Assembly: GCA_963834445.1 (NCBI GenBank)
Contig: CAWIBU010000003.1
Span: forward strand, 1,612,001-1,676,000
Length of the DNA stretch: 64,000 nt
Direction of reading: 5' to 3'
Source of the DNA: PALSA-350 sp963834445
GTDB taxonomy: Bacteria; Acidobacteriota; Terriglobia; Terriglobales; Acidobacteriaceae
Positions 25,589-34,867 of this stretch are shown here, piece after piece; within the stretch, counting starts at the first letter, position 1; each line of letters opens with the position of its first letter. Made by a program: the position numbers and the translations under genes. The notes under the pieces were generated by a model that saw only the letters and a list, made by a program, of their open reading frames with translations, ran no database searches and was not told the DNA's origin.

Positions 25589-27383
25589 CGCGCCGGGCAA
25601 CGCCACAAGCCAGCGGTTGCGGCATGGGATACGGCTGCAAAATTTTTTCCGCTGCACCGGCATTCCGGTGGGCCGTCCGGTCCGGTGGCGGCATAAATCC
25701 CTCTTCCGGCGGAACCAGCAACCACACCTGCCGATCTTTGAATGCGCACAGTAGGGGTACGTTCGACTCTCCGGGTTCCGTGTCCCGCGCCCAGACCGCA
25801 TGCTGTGTTGCGATATCGTAACCGTTGTTGATCCAGTCGTTCTCCCAGAGATGATCGGGGCCGTAGCGCACGATGACCAGCTGTTTGCCGGGCTTTGCTT
25901 CGATCAGGTGGTGAATATCCTGCCATCCAGGAGTCTGGCCATCCAGGTTCATCCAGGTACCCCAGGTAGGAAAACCTTGCGTAGGAACCACGATAAGCCG
26001 CACCGCCATCATGATGACTATCGACGCCAGGGTGCCGCGCATTAATTTGAGCCATAGTGCGTTCCTGCGGCCGACCACCCGCATCCAGCGCAAACCATTC
26101 AACAAGATGAGATACAAAATGCCCGCGCACACGGCGAAGTAGTGTGCCTGCAGCCACGTCTCCCAGATAAAGCCGGACCCTGCAAGCACGAGCACATATA
26201 CCAGCATCCGGGATTTTCTGGCGCGCCATGTCGGTACCAGCCCCGTCAAGGGAAGCGTCAATGCCGGGAAAATGAAGAAGAGCCACTGATAGACTCCCTT
26301 GGCTGCCACCTCCGCCAAAAAATCACCTTTCGTTTTCAAGTTCGTATAAGAGAACATATCCACGTCGCGGTTGTAGATGAGTTGCTCGGGGAACTGGTAA
26401 TGCACGGAATAGTTCGGTTTGCCAAACAGAAACGGAGGGGCCATGCCCCACCGCTCCCAGTGTGCTACCCATGGGAACGTGAGCCGTCCGGTAACGCGGT
26501 AGCAATAGTAGCCGGTAAGAACAGCTCCCCCGAGGAGAACGACCAGTCCGGGAATGAGGATGCGGAAAGCCGCTCGCTTCTTAAACAGTATCCACAAGGT
26601 ATAAGAGCAGATGGGCAAAGCAAGCAGGGCGCCTTCCAGGGGACGTGAGTTTGCCAGCAGAATGAGTGCGAGCGCCAGCAACACTCCATAGCGTGGCCTC
26701 GGCCCACGGGCAAGCCTGGCAGCGGCGCCCAGCAGCAGGCAGCCGCCCAGCATGGCGACCGAGCCTCCCCAGTACCCGTTACCAAAGTAGCTGAACCAAC
26801 TCATACGGACAATCGCCAGTAAGCCGCCGAGTAAGGCCCACTCCGCGGGGAGATAGGCCTGTAGCATCCAGCACAGGCTGGCCGCCGCCAGCCCCATGCT
26901 CAACAGCACGCCAGCCCGCGGAGTCCCAAAAAAGCGCTCGCCGAACGCCATAAACAGGGGCGCCGCTGCTCCATACTTCGACATATAGGTGGGCTGCATC
27001 AAAACATGAAACGCCTCGAAGTGATGCCACTGTGGTGGAGTTGGATTGGTCCACCGCCCATGGGCAAATGTCTGGCTGGCCAAAAGGTAACTGAATTCAT
27101 CCTGCACCCTGGGAGGGGGAAAGGGCTCGATCGGCAGCAATGCCAGGCGGCCGAAGAACGACAGCAGGAAGACAGCCACGCAGGCTCGGCCTCGCTGTTG
27201 TGCGAACCAGCGGAACTTCCGATGGGGAAAGAACGCAAGCAACCTTACCGGCAGCAGGACGAAGAGAAACAACACCAACACCGTTACCAGCGTCTCGACA
27301 TCGAGAAATGTCAGTCGATGCGTCTCCAGGTGAAAGAATCTTATGTAGTTGGTCACGGGCAGCGCGTGCGGGTTCACCGGCAC
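25572..27383 (-). CDS. Polytopic GT-C-like glycosyltransferase
   Basis: The 603-aa protein has about 11-13 hydrophobic segments. An acidic loop with RVQDEFSYLLASQTFAHGRWTNP follows the second segment, resembling the catalytic first loop of GT-C (ArnT/PMT-like) enzymes, and the C-terminal part is soluble. Such enzymes move sugars from polyprenyl-phosphate carriers at the periplasmic face. The start is GTG at 27383, overlapping the stop of the upstream gene by 10 bp. It is the last gene of a four-gene leftward run. Substrate unknown. Confidence 0.75.
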   Translation of the reverse strand: MPVNPHALPVTNYIRFFHLETHRLTFLDVETLVTVLVLFLFVLLPVRLLAFFPHRKFRWFAQQRGRACVAVFLLSFFGRLALLPIEPFPPPRVQDEFSYLLASQTFAHGRWTNPTPPQWHHFEAFHVLMQPTYMSKYGAAAPLFMAFGERFFGTPRAGVLLSMGLAAASLCWMLQAYLPAEWALLGGLLAIVRMSWFSYFGNGYWGGSVAMLGGCLLLGAAARLARGPRPRYGVLLALALILLANSRPLEGALLALPICSYTLWILFKKRAAFRILIPGLVVLLGGAVLTGYYCYRVTGRLTFPWVAHWERWGMAPPFLFGKPNYSVHYQFPEQLIYNRDVDMFSYTNLKTKGDFLAEVAAKGVYQWLFFIFPALTLPLTGLVPTWRARKSRMLVYVLVLAGSGFIWETWLQAHYFAVCAGILYLILLNGLRWMRVVGRRNALWLKLMRGTLASIVIMMAVRLIVVPTQGFPTWGTWMNLDGQTPGWQDIHHLIEAKPGKQLVIVRYGPDHLWENDWINNGYDIATQHAVWARDTEPGESNVPLLCAFKDRQVWLLVPPEEGFMPPPDRTAHRNAGAAEKILQPYPMPQPLACGVARRATETG

Positions 27384-28969
27384 GGCGAGGCCCCGCCAAG
27401 CTGCCCACAGGTCTTTTCACGGGAGAAGAGGATCGCCAACCCGTCATCGTAGACGGCACGCCAATCCCCGCTTTCTCGTAACAGGCTCGACAAGGGCGAA
27501 TCCACCGGCAAGAGCGCCCACTGCACATGGTAATGATCGAGCGGTTCCCGCCACCGCCGGGATCCCGACAACGCCTCTCCGTACTCCTTGACGAAAGCGT
27601 CACCATAAAAATCGTGGCGGTCGTCGAAGTAAACTCTCATCCCTGGATAGAGGCTGTAAATGAGATATGCGCCCCAGGTGTCAGCGCTGAAAAGATGATC
27701 GTGGATACCTTTTTCCGCAATAAATTGAGCGGCCTTTACGGGAAAGACCTTTTCATCGAAATGGGCGGCGAGTACCTGTCGTGAAAGCACGCGTCCGCCG
27801 TTCAACACCAGCGCCACCGATGCGGCCATCACCGCGGCCGCCAGCACATGCCCATGCAGTTGGACTTCCAGGCGCGTCATGCTGTCAGATATGCCTCGCC
27901 CGGCGTCGAGCAGGGAACGTAACCATCGCAGGTGCGATGAGGAAGCGGATCGCGCTGAGACAGCCAGCGTCATCGGGGGTCCCAGAGCCAGACCCATCAT
28001 GATTGCCGAAATGGGTATGTTCCGGGCTGCATAAAGCCCCGCATGCAGAGAAAACAACAGCAGCAGAAAGCCGGTTGGGGTGAGCCGACCGCGCCCACGA
28101 ACAGCTGCTACAATCGCCAGCGGAATGTATAACTCAAAGTATTCGTAAACAAAAACATGGAAATTCGGTGACCTGAATTCGTCGATGTTGTTCATCAGAA
28201 AGCTATTGGACAGGTATTCATATACGTGAACCGGTAGCCGGTAGCCGTAAGGGGTAAGCAGCGTGGCCAGGAGGCAAACGGAAAAGACAATGACCAGTTG
28301 GGTTATCTTTGCGCGGTCGCCGTCGCGCGGGGTGGTGAGAGCGCTCCAGATGGACCCGGTGGCGAAGACTCCCAATAGCCCCAGGCCCAAAACGAATCCG
28401 GCGTGAAGATTTGCCCAGAGCAACATCAGCGGCGGAAGCCAGAACAGCGCCCAGCGCGCACCCTCTTCAAAGCGGTATAGATTCTCAACCCAGAGCAGCG
28501 TCAACAGCCAACTCAGAACGTGTGGCCGGGCAAGCATATGAACCTGGGCGGCTGCTGCCGCCAATAGCGTTAGAAACGCGGCCACCGCCAGGTTTCCGCT
28601 CCTGCGCAGAATGAATCGAAACAGCAGTGCGAAGGTCAGGCTGATGACGGCAGCGGTAAAGAGTACGACTCCATTCAAACCCGAGACGTGATGGATCGCC
28701 GCGATGATAACGTCGTACAGCCACTCCCATGCGTACCAGGGCTCCCACTGCCTGGTGTATGAAAAGGGATCGGTCCGTGGGATCGTATGGGTGGCCAGTA
28801 TTTGTTCGCCGTTTCGTATGTGCCATCCCGTATCGGCATCGCCGAGCAAGCCGGCGCTCATCGGGCTGAATGCAAGGATGCCTAACAGGACAAGGAAAAA
28901 CACATCGGCAAACGACGTCAGCGCCCAGCGTAGCCAGACGGCCGGAGCCCTCTCCAAATGGGCAGTCAT
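27374..28969 (-). CDS. Polytopic GT-C-like membrane protein
   Basis: The 531-aa product has about ten hydrophobic segments and an N-terminal loop GDADTGWHIRNGEQIL...RTDPFSYT. I recognise this from a widespread group of putative glycosyltransferases in Acidobacteriota and relatives, where the acidic DAD could serve catalysis. A soluble C-terminal domain (about 420-531) contains PGMRVYFDDRHDFYG. The start is the ATG at 28969, with GGAAGG before it and a 4-bp ATGA overlap with the upstream gene. The open frame runs further upstream to 29236, but that part is antisense-like noise within the neighbour. Confidence 0.78.
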   Translation of the reverse strand: MTAHLERAPAVWLRWALTSFADVFFLVLLGILAFSPMSAGLLGDADTGWHIRNGEQILATHTIPRTDPFSYTRQWEPWYAWEWLYDVIIAAIHHVSGLNGVVLFTAAVISLTFALLFRFILRRSGNLAVAAFLTLLAAAAAQVHMLARPHVLSWLLTLLWVENLYRFEEGARWALFWLPPLMLLWANLHAGFVLGLGLLGVFATGSIWSALTTPRDGDRAKITQLVIVFSVCLLATLLTPYGYRLPVHVYEYLSNSFLMNNIDEFRSPNFHVFVYEYFELYIPLAIVAAVRGRGRLTPTGFLLLLFSLHAGLYAARNIPISAIMMGLALGPPMTLAVSARSASSSHLRWLRSLLDAGRGISDSMTRLEVQLHGHVLAAAVMAASVALVLNGGRVLSRQVLAAHFDEKVFPVKAAQFIAEKGIHDHLFSADTWGAYLIYSLYPGMRVYFDDRHDFYGDAFVKEYGEALSGSRRWREPLDHYHVQWALLPVDSPLSSLLRESGDWRAVYDDGLAILFSREKTCGQLGGASPCR

Positions 28970-30169
28970 CCTTCCGTCGCGCCGTCTCGAGAATCCGTGA
29001 GTGCATACGCGGCCAGAATGGTGAGCAGCGGATCCACCACCAGGCGATAGCGGAACTCCGCGTGGGTGATGTAGTAGGGCAAAGGAAAGACGAGCAGCGG
29101 CAACAGGAACAAGGCCGCCAGGCGGAGGCGATCTCTTTTCAGCAAACGCCCGATCCCCAACCATCCCAGCGAGGTCGTCAATACTGCATGCAACACAAAT
29201 ATCGGCGAGCCGATAGAATTGCCGCTGCCCGCCCAAAAGCGCACAAAGCGCACCGCGCTGAGGCGCAGAAACACACCCGGATGGGTGCGCATGTAGGCCA
29301 TTGCAAGCGCCGACTTATCCCGCATATAAGCGACCTCACCTTTGCCGACGTACTGCTCGTATTCCCACTTGTTAAAGAGCGGGAATTGGGATTCATCCAG
29401 GTAGCCGGTTGCCCCGGCGCGGTTGCCCACCCATAGTTCGAAGCCAACCGTGCTGCGCAGCGGAATGAACGCATGCAGCAGGTGCGCATTCCGGATGGGC
29501 CACGGCGCGAATACCAGCAGGAAAACCAGCAAGCCCGGCAGAGGCGCATAGCGAAGCGGCTTCCGCGTTTGCCAGGCCGCCCATGCCAGCAGCGACAGCA
29601 AAGACGGCAGGAGAGCCGGATTCACCAGCCCAGCCAAGCCGCAGTATGCGCCCATGAATGCCGCTAGAAGCCCACCAGGTCTTTGTTCGCAACGCAGCGC
29701 CAAAGCGATCATCCCCACCAGCAGTAGCGTGGACAGGCATGTCTCCCAAAAGATCGTCGGCATCCAGATGAGCGGCACGGACACGGCCCAGAAAGTCCCC
29801 GCCAGATTGGCTGCGCGCCTATCGAAGCACCGTTCGGCGACGTGCATGATCAACCCCACGGTCGCCAGGCTGAACAGAAGTTGCATGACCATCACCGCGA
29901 TGGCCGCCTTAAAGGTGAGGCAGCCAAAGATGCGGAAGATGAGTGCGATCAGTGCCGGGATAGCCCGGAGCGAGAAGAGCCGTCGGTCCGGTCGATCCGC
30001 CAAAGGGCGAGCTAAGTCCGTTCCCCGCAACTAAGGATTGAGCCAGCGTCCCCAACTCAAGCCCGTGGGAGAAAAACCAGTCGCGGGGAAAGCGCGCGAG
30101 CACCAACCATAAGACGAATAGCCGTGTAACCAGGGCCAGGGCAAGAATAGACCGCGTATACGAGCGCAC
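28966..30169 (-). pseudogene. GT39-like membrane glycosyltransferase, split by a one-base frameshift
   Basis: Two overlapping frames make one protein of about 400 aa. The first runs from GTG at 30169 through LELGTLAQSLVAGNGLSSPF and TALLAPGYP. The second continues as ALIALIFRIFG and eight or so membrane segments to the stop at 28966. The join falls in the CCCGG at about 29955-29959, where removing one G restores GYPALIALIF. Total length 1204 bp equals 401 codons plus one base. The GNGLSSPFGG...PTA..APGYP pattern is typical of PMT/GT39-like proteins. No in-frame stop occurs elsewhere, so the indel is recent or a sequencing error. The stop overlaps the next start (ATGA). Confidence 0.8.
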
Positions 30170-30170
30170 G

Positions 30171-30941
30171 TTACTTCACGGTATGAAACGAATAACCAAC
30201 GCCGAGCGAAAATACGGGGAAGTAAGATGCGTAACTGAGGTTGTGATTATTGCGCGCGATGAACGCGGCGAGGTTCTGCTGGAACCCGGCATCCTGATCA
30301 ATCTGCTCACATCCGATTGCCGGCGGCTGCGTAGGGTCGCACGCGCTGCCCGTGAAGCTGACTTTCAACCCGGGTTGACCCACGTAGTAGAAACCCGCTT
30401 CTACTGGAAAGCTGAGGTGATGGCTGGAGCGAGGAATCACATTGCCAAAACCAACGGTTAGACCGGGCGAGGTTTTACGGAAATCGATCGAGCCGCTGCC
30501 GTGCAGGGGGTCGGCGAGACTACTGATGTAGTCTTGTCCATTCAGCGTGATGTCATTGCCCGGCGGAATGGCCGCGGTCGCCTGCACGCGGTTGTTGTTG
30601 GCAAACTCCACCATGGGGCTGGGTCGAAAGCCTTGCCATGGAAACCAGTCTAACGACGCATGTCCGGCGCGCATACGAAGGTTAAGAGCGATGTTCGCGC
30701 CCTGGTCCTGCGTGGTGGTGGCATAGGAGAAGAAATCGGCGCCGGCGCGGACATTAAATTTCCGCGATAGCGGAGTGGCGACATCGAACCCGATTCCACC
30801 CACGCCTGCATGCGCGTCAAGGCCAATCCGGGAAAACGGACGAAACGCTGCGGGATAGGCGGGACCCGAGGTGGCAAAGTTTTGCCCCACCGCACAAGCG
30901 CCTGCGAACAGCACCGCCCAAACGCAACTCCATTGCAGCAT
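30171..30941 (-). CDS. Predicted outer-membrane beta-barrel protein
   Basis: The 256-aa product has a signal peptide (MLQWSCVWAVLFAGACAVGQ) and alternating amphipathic strands: RIGLDAHAGVGGIGFDVATPL, KFNVRAGADFFSY and a C-terminal FSLGVGYSFHTVK. Ending in an aromatic/hydrophobic alternating strand is typical of outer-membrane barrels. No specific family was recognised. The ATG at 30941 has an AGGAAA site; the frame extends upstream to 31073 without a signal-like start. The next gene begins one base after its stop, so it heads the GT-C run. Confidence 0.7.
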   Translation of the reverse strand: MLQWSCVWAVLFAGACAVGQNFATSGPAYPAAFRPFSRIGLDAHAGVGGIGFDVATPLSRKFNVRAGADFFSYATTTQDQGANIALNLRMRAGHASLDWFPWQGFRPSPMVEFANNNRVQATAAIPPGNDITLNGQDYISSLADPLHGSGSIDFRKTSPGLTVGFGNVIPRSSHHLSFPVEAGFYYVGQPGLKVSFTGSACDPTQPPAIGCEQIDQDAGFQQNLAAFIARNNHNLSYASYFPVFSLGVGYSFHTVK

Positions 30942-31123
30942 CCGTTTCCTGATCAGGGGCTTTCCTCTTTGAGCGGGCGGTAAAAACGTTGTGCACATTC
31001 CGCTCTGCTGGTTATCGGCAGTTCTCGCTGGTTGCACGAACTGGTAGCTCGCCTGAGGCCTGGCAATACCCACAACTTTTCCCCGATTTGTGCGTCTTAG
31101 CCTGCAGGAGTATGAAGGCGCCC

Positions 31124-31870
31124 ATGTTCCGACCCCCCGCTCAGCTCGTTCTGCTCGCGCTTGTACTTGCGGCGCCGCTGGCCTTATTGGGCCAGCCTGC
31201 TCCCAGTCAGCCGCCGTCTACCAACTTCATCCCTCAGGGGTTTGAGGTTCTGGGCCAGCGCGCCGCTTTCCACACCGACTTCACGTTTGATCGCACCATG
31301 CTGCAAGCCGCCGGGTACTTCATCGGCGATGCGGACCAGAACACGCGCAACGCCATTGCCAAGCTGAACAGCATCTCCGTCCACAGCTACCACTTCGCCA
31401 CCCCTGGGCTTTACGATCCAGGCTCGCTGGACCTGATCCGCAGGCAATACGAGGCTGCCGGTTGGAAGCACCTGGTCGCCGCGCATGGCAAAGGGGACCC
31501 CTTCAACCAGGGCCAGACTGACCTTTGGGTCAACGTCTCGCACATGGATGTGACCGGGATGATGGTGCTCGTTTCGGCGCCCAAAGATTTAAACTTGATC
31601 GCACTGAATGGAGACATCAGCACCCTCGATCTGCTCCATCTCCGCGGCCATTTCGGGATTCCGCGTTTCTCCGGTGATCAATTTGTGCCTGGCCCTGCAC
31701 CGCGCGGGCGCCAGCCTTATGTGGCCCCTCCGCCTCAGCAGGCCATGCCCGATCAGGCGCAAGATCCTGGTCCCGCGCAGTACCCTGGTGGCGGCGCTGG
31801 AGTTGGCGTGGGTGTAGGCGAACCGGAAGTGGAAGCGGCGCCTCCGCCGCCGACGCCGCCAGGCCTGTAA
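31124..31870 (+). CDS. Secreted protein with Pro/Gly-rich tail, DUF4252-like
   Basis: The 248-aa product begins with a signal peptide (MFRPPAQLVLLALVLAAPLALLG). Its middle part (about 30-185) alternates strands and helices: QVLGQRAAFHTDF-like start, SVHSYHFATPG, WVNVSHMDVTGMMVLVSAPKDLNLIALNGDIS and LDLLHLRGHFGIP. This resembles DUF4252 proteins, but I hold that loosely. The C-terminus (190-248) is Pro/Gly/Gln-rich and probably disordered. The ATG at 31124 has GAAGG 5 bp before it; an ATG at 31112 is also in frame. It diverges from the barrel gene at 30941. Confidence 0.7.
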   Translation: MFRPPAQLVLLALVLAAPLALLGQPAPSQPPSTNFIPQGFEVLGQRAAFHTDFTFDRTMLQAAGYFIGDADQNTRNAIAKLNSISVHSYHFATPGLYDPGSLDLIRRQYEAAGWKHLVAAHGKGDPFNQGQTDLWVNVSHMDVTGMMVLVSAPKDLNLIALNGDISTLDLLHLRGHFGIPRFSGDQFVPGPAPRGRQPYVAPPPQQAMPDQAQDPGPAQYPGGGAGVGVGVGEPEVEAAPPPPTPPGL

Positions 31871-31977
31871 CGCTTCAACCAACCGGAAAACTCCGGGTGG
31901 CTCGTGGGACGTACTGAACAATCTGCAGAAAGTTAGTTGAACCGACTTTTTTGAGCAAGCTTTGCCCCGCCTTCGTC

Positions 31978-33912
31978 TTACCCGCGGGCGGCCTGGGCCT
32001 TGCGCTCGCCCACTTCCAGGTGCACATGCAGCAACGAAAGCGCCGCCGGCGTCACCCCGGGGATCCGGCTGGCTTGCCCTAACGTTTGCGGCCGCACCCG
32101 GGTCAGCGTCTCCTGCATCTCCCGCGACAAGCCGCTGATCCCCGCGTACTCAAAACTCGCCGGAATCACCCGCTGCTCCGCCTTCTTCAGCTTCTCAATC
32201 GCCTTACGCTGTTGATCCAGGTACCCGGCGAACTTGATCTCCGTCTCCACTGACTTGAGCTCATTGCGCACCCTGGCCGTGACCGCCCCGCCAAAGAAGG
32301 CCAGGGGAGAATTCGCATCCCAGGCGGGCCGCAACAGGGGCAGCAGCGTTTCCAGGCTTACCTCGGGGCGCTTGAGCAGCTGGGCGTAGGTTTGTGGAGA
32401 AACATCACCCAGCTCGGGCAGCAAACTCCCCAGCGCGGCAAGGTCCACTTTCCGTGTGGCCAACAGCTTCTCGAGCGCCACGGCGCGCGCCTGCTTCTCC
32501 TCATAATCCCGCCACGCACTGCTCGTAATCAGCCCCAGCCGATATCCATAAGGCGTCAAACGCCGATCCGCATTATCAATCCGCAAATGCAGCCGGAACT
32601 CAGCCCGCGAGGTAAACATGCGATACGGCTCGTTGGTCCCCTTGCTGATCAGGTCGTCAATCAAAATTCCGGTATACGCCTCGGTGCGGTCGAGCGTGAA
32701 AGCAGGCTCCCCGCGCACCAGCAATGCGGCATTGATGCCCGCCATCAAGCCCTGGCACGCCGCCTCTTCATAGCCAGAGGTGCCGTTGATCTGGCCCGCC
32801 AAATACAGCCGGGCAATCTGCTTCACCGACAGGCTGCGATCCAGTTCTGTGGGATCGATGGCATCGTATTCGATGGCATAACCAGGCCGCAGCATCTCCG
32901 CCTGTTCCAGCCCCGGAATCGAGCGCACCACCTCATATTGCACCTCCATCGGCAGCGAGGTAGACATCCCGTTGACATAGATCTCATTAGTATCCAGGCC
33001 CTCCGGCTCAAGGAAGAACTGATGCTGCTCCTTATCCGGAAAACGCACCACCTTGTCTTCGATCGACGGGCAATAGCGCGGTCCGATGCCCGTAATCTGC
33101 CCGGAATACATAGGCGACCGGTTCACATTCTCGCGAATAATGCGCAACGTTTCCGGCGTGGTGTAGGCGATATGGCAGGAGATCTGTTTCTGCGGCAGCT
33201 CCACCGTGCGGAAGCTGAACGGGGTAGGGTCGACATCGCCGGGCTGCTCCGTGAACCGGCTCCAGTCAATGCTGCGGCCATCGAGGCGCGGCGGCGTGCC
33301 CGTCTTGAGCCGGCAGCCCCGCAGGCCCAGCCTCTTCAGAGCCTCCCCCAGCAGCACGCTGGGCGGTTCCCCACTGCGGCCAGCCGGATAGCACTCTTCC
33401 CCGCAATGAATGAGCCCGTTCAGAAAAGTGCCGGTGGTGATCACGACCGCCCCCGCCAGCACCGTGCGGCCGTCACGCAGGCGCAGGCCGCGCAGGGTCT
33501 TTGCTCCGCCCTCCGGCTGGTCGATGATCAGATCGACTACCTCTGCCTGCTTGATGTGCAGATTCGGCTGCGCCTCAAGCATCTGGCGCATCTTAACTCG
33601 ATATTGGCGCTTATCGCACTGCGCGCGCGGAGACCAGACCGCCGGACCACGGGAGGTGTTCAGCAGGCGAAACTGGATGCCCACTGCGTCCGCGACTTCG
33701 CCCATGATCCCGCCCAGCGCATCCACTTCGCGCACCAGGTGGCCCTTGGCGATGCCGCCGATCGCGGGGTTGCACGACATTTGCGCGATCAGGTCAAGGT
33801 TGAAGCTGAACAGCGCCGTGCGCAGGCCCATGCGGGCCGAGGCCATCGCGGCTTCGCAGCCGGCATGCCCCGCACCCACAACTACAACGTCGTACTGTTC
33901 CGTAAAAGCCAT
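31978..33912 (-). CDS. mnmG: tRNA U34 carboxymethylaminomethyl synthase, FAD subunit MnmG
   Basis: MnmG, with MnmE, adds the (carboxymethyl)aminomethyl group to C5 of wobble uridine in several tRNAs, using FAD, NADH and methylene-tetrahydrofolate. The 644-aa protein has the FAD motif GAGHAGCEAA near the N-terminus, the signature SCNPAIGGIAKGHLVREVDALGG split over residues 46-68, TGTPPRLDGRSIDWS, and the C-terminal helical tRNA/MnmE-binding region with SREMQETL and RIPGVTPAALSLL. Length is normal. The rightward dehydrogenase gene diverges 67 bp away. glyA, whose product makes the one-carbon donor, lies 2 kb off. Confidence 0.97.
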   Translation of the reverse strand: MAFTEQYDVVVVGAGHAGCEAAMASARMGLRTALFSFNLDLIAQMSCNPAIGGIAKGHLVREVDALGGIMGEVADAVGIQFRLLNTSRGPAVWSPRAQCDKRQYRVKMRQMLEAQPNLHIKQAEVVDLIIDQPEGGAKTLRGLRLRDGRTVLAGAVVITTGTFLNGLIHCGEECYPAGRSGEPPSVLLGEALKRLGLRGCRLKTGTPPRLDGRSIDWSRFTEQPGDVDPTPFSFRTVELPQKQISCHIAYTTPETLRIIRENVNRSPMYSGQITGIGPRYCPSIEDKVVRFPDKEQHQFFLEPEGLDTNEIYVNGMSTSLPMEVQYEVVRSIPGLEQAEMLRPGYAIEYDAIDPTELDRSLSVKQIARLYLAGQINGTSGYEEAACQGLMAGINAALLVRGEPAFTLDRTEAYTGILIDDLISKGTNEPYRMFTSRAEFRLHLRIDNADRRLTPYGYRLGLITSSAWRDYEEKQARAVALEKLLATRKVDLAALGSLLPELGDVSPQTYAQLLKRPEVSLETLLPLLRPAWDANSPLAFFGGAVTARVRNELKSVETEIKFAGYLDQQRKAIEKLKKAEQRVIPASFEYAGISGLSREMQETLTRVRPQTLGQASRIPGVTPAALSLLHVHLEVGERKAQAARG

Positions 33913-33979
33913 AACGCTTCTATTCTAGAGCTTTGGCATTTGGCACGATTGATTCACTGAGGTAAAGCAGGGAGATGAC

Positions 33980-34867
33980 ATGGTAGAAACGAAAATTGCA
34001 CTACTAGGGCTGGGACTGATGGGAACCGGTATGGCAGGCCGGCTGCTCGATGCCGGGTATTCACTGAGCGTTTGGAATCGCTCCCCAGACAAGGCAGACG
34101 GGCTGGCCGCCCGGGGCGCCAGCGTGGCCCAAACCCCCCGCGCGGCGGCCACAGGCGCCTCCGTGGTCATCAGCATGCTCGCCGACGTCCCCGTGTGCCG
34201 CGATATCTGGCTGGGCCGGGGCGAGGCCTTGCTGGGCTGCGCCCCCGGAACCGTGCTGGTCGAATCCAGCACCGTCACCGTGGAGTGGATTCACGAACTC
34301 AACCAGAAAGCTCACGAGCATGGCTGTACGCTGGTGGATGCCCCGGTCACGGGCAGCAAAGTGCAGGCCGCCTCCGGCCAATTGCTCTTCCTGGCCGGCG
34401 GTTCCGACGCGGCCTTGGGCAAAGTTAACCCAATACTCCGTGCCATGGGCCGCGACGTGGTCCACGTGGGCCCGGTGGGTAGCGGGGCACGTCTTAAGCT
34501 CATCAACAACTTTCTCTCCGCCTCGCAGATCGCCGGTCTGGCTGAAGCCATGTCCCTGATCGAGCGCAGTGGGCTGGATCGGGACAAGGCGCTCCAGGTA
34601 CTCACCGAAGGCGCGCCCGGCAGCCCCCTGGTCAAGCTGATCAGCGGACGGATGGTTGCGAAACAATACGAACCGCACTTCCTGCTTCGGCTCATGGCCA
34701 AAGATCTACGCTACGCGGTGGCTGAGGCCGATCTACAGGCCCTCGATTTGGATATGGGCAGGGCAGCGCTGCGCGTGTTTGAGCATGCCATCGCCGCCGG
34801 CCAGGGAGAAGACGACATGTCGGCCGTGGTCGAGCAGTTCCGCAGCGAGGCCGTCAAGCTACAGTGA
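33980..34867 (+). CDS. 3-hydroxyisobutyrate dehydrogenase family NAD(P)-dependent oxidoreductase
   Basis: The 295-aa enzyme has a Rossmann fold with GLGLMGTGMAGRLLDAGY (about 10-27), the substrate-binding motif DAPVTGSKVQAASGQL, and the catalytic lysine region GARLKLINNFLSASQIAGLAEA. The family reduces or oxidises beta-hydroxyacids such as 3-hydroxyisobutyrate, tartronate semialdehyde or succinic semialdehyde. WNRSPDKAD after the beta-2 strand (Asn-Arg) suggests NADP(H) preference. Shine-Dalgarno AGGGAG precedes the ATG. The next gene overlaps its stop by 4 bp (GTGA). The precise substrate cannot be assigned. Confidence 0.88.
   Translation: MVETKIALLGLGLMGTGMAGRLLDAGYSLSVWNRSPDKADGLAARGASVAQTPRAAATGASVVISMLADVPVCRDIWLGRGEALLGCAPGTVLVESSTVTVEWIHELNQKAHEHGCTLVDAPVTGSKVQAASGQLLFLAGGSDAALGKVNPILRAMGRDVVHVGPVGSGARLKLINNFLSASQIAGLAEAMSLIERSGLDRDKALQVLTEGAPGSPLVKLISGRMVAKQYEPHFLLRLMAKDLRYAVAEADLQALDLDMGRAALRVFEHAIAAGQGEDDMSAVVEQFRSEAVKLQ

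Noticed and set aside
28970..29236. Upstream extension of the second GT-C-like gene
   Set aside because: The extension overlaps the neighbour's coding sequence and is not membrane-like; the ATG at 28969 has a Shine-Dalgarno and an ATGA overlap.
32392..33960. A 522-codon open frame on the plus strand opposite mnmG
   Set aside because: Arg/Gln/His-rich translation without motifs; mnmG on the other strand is certain.
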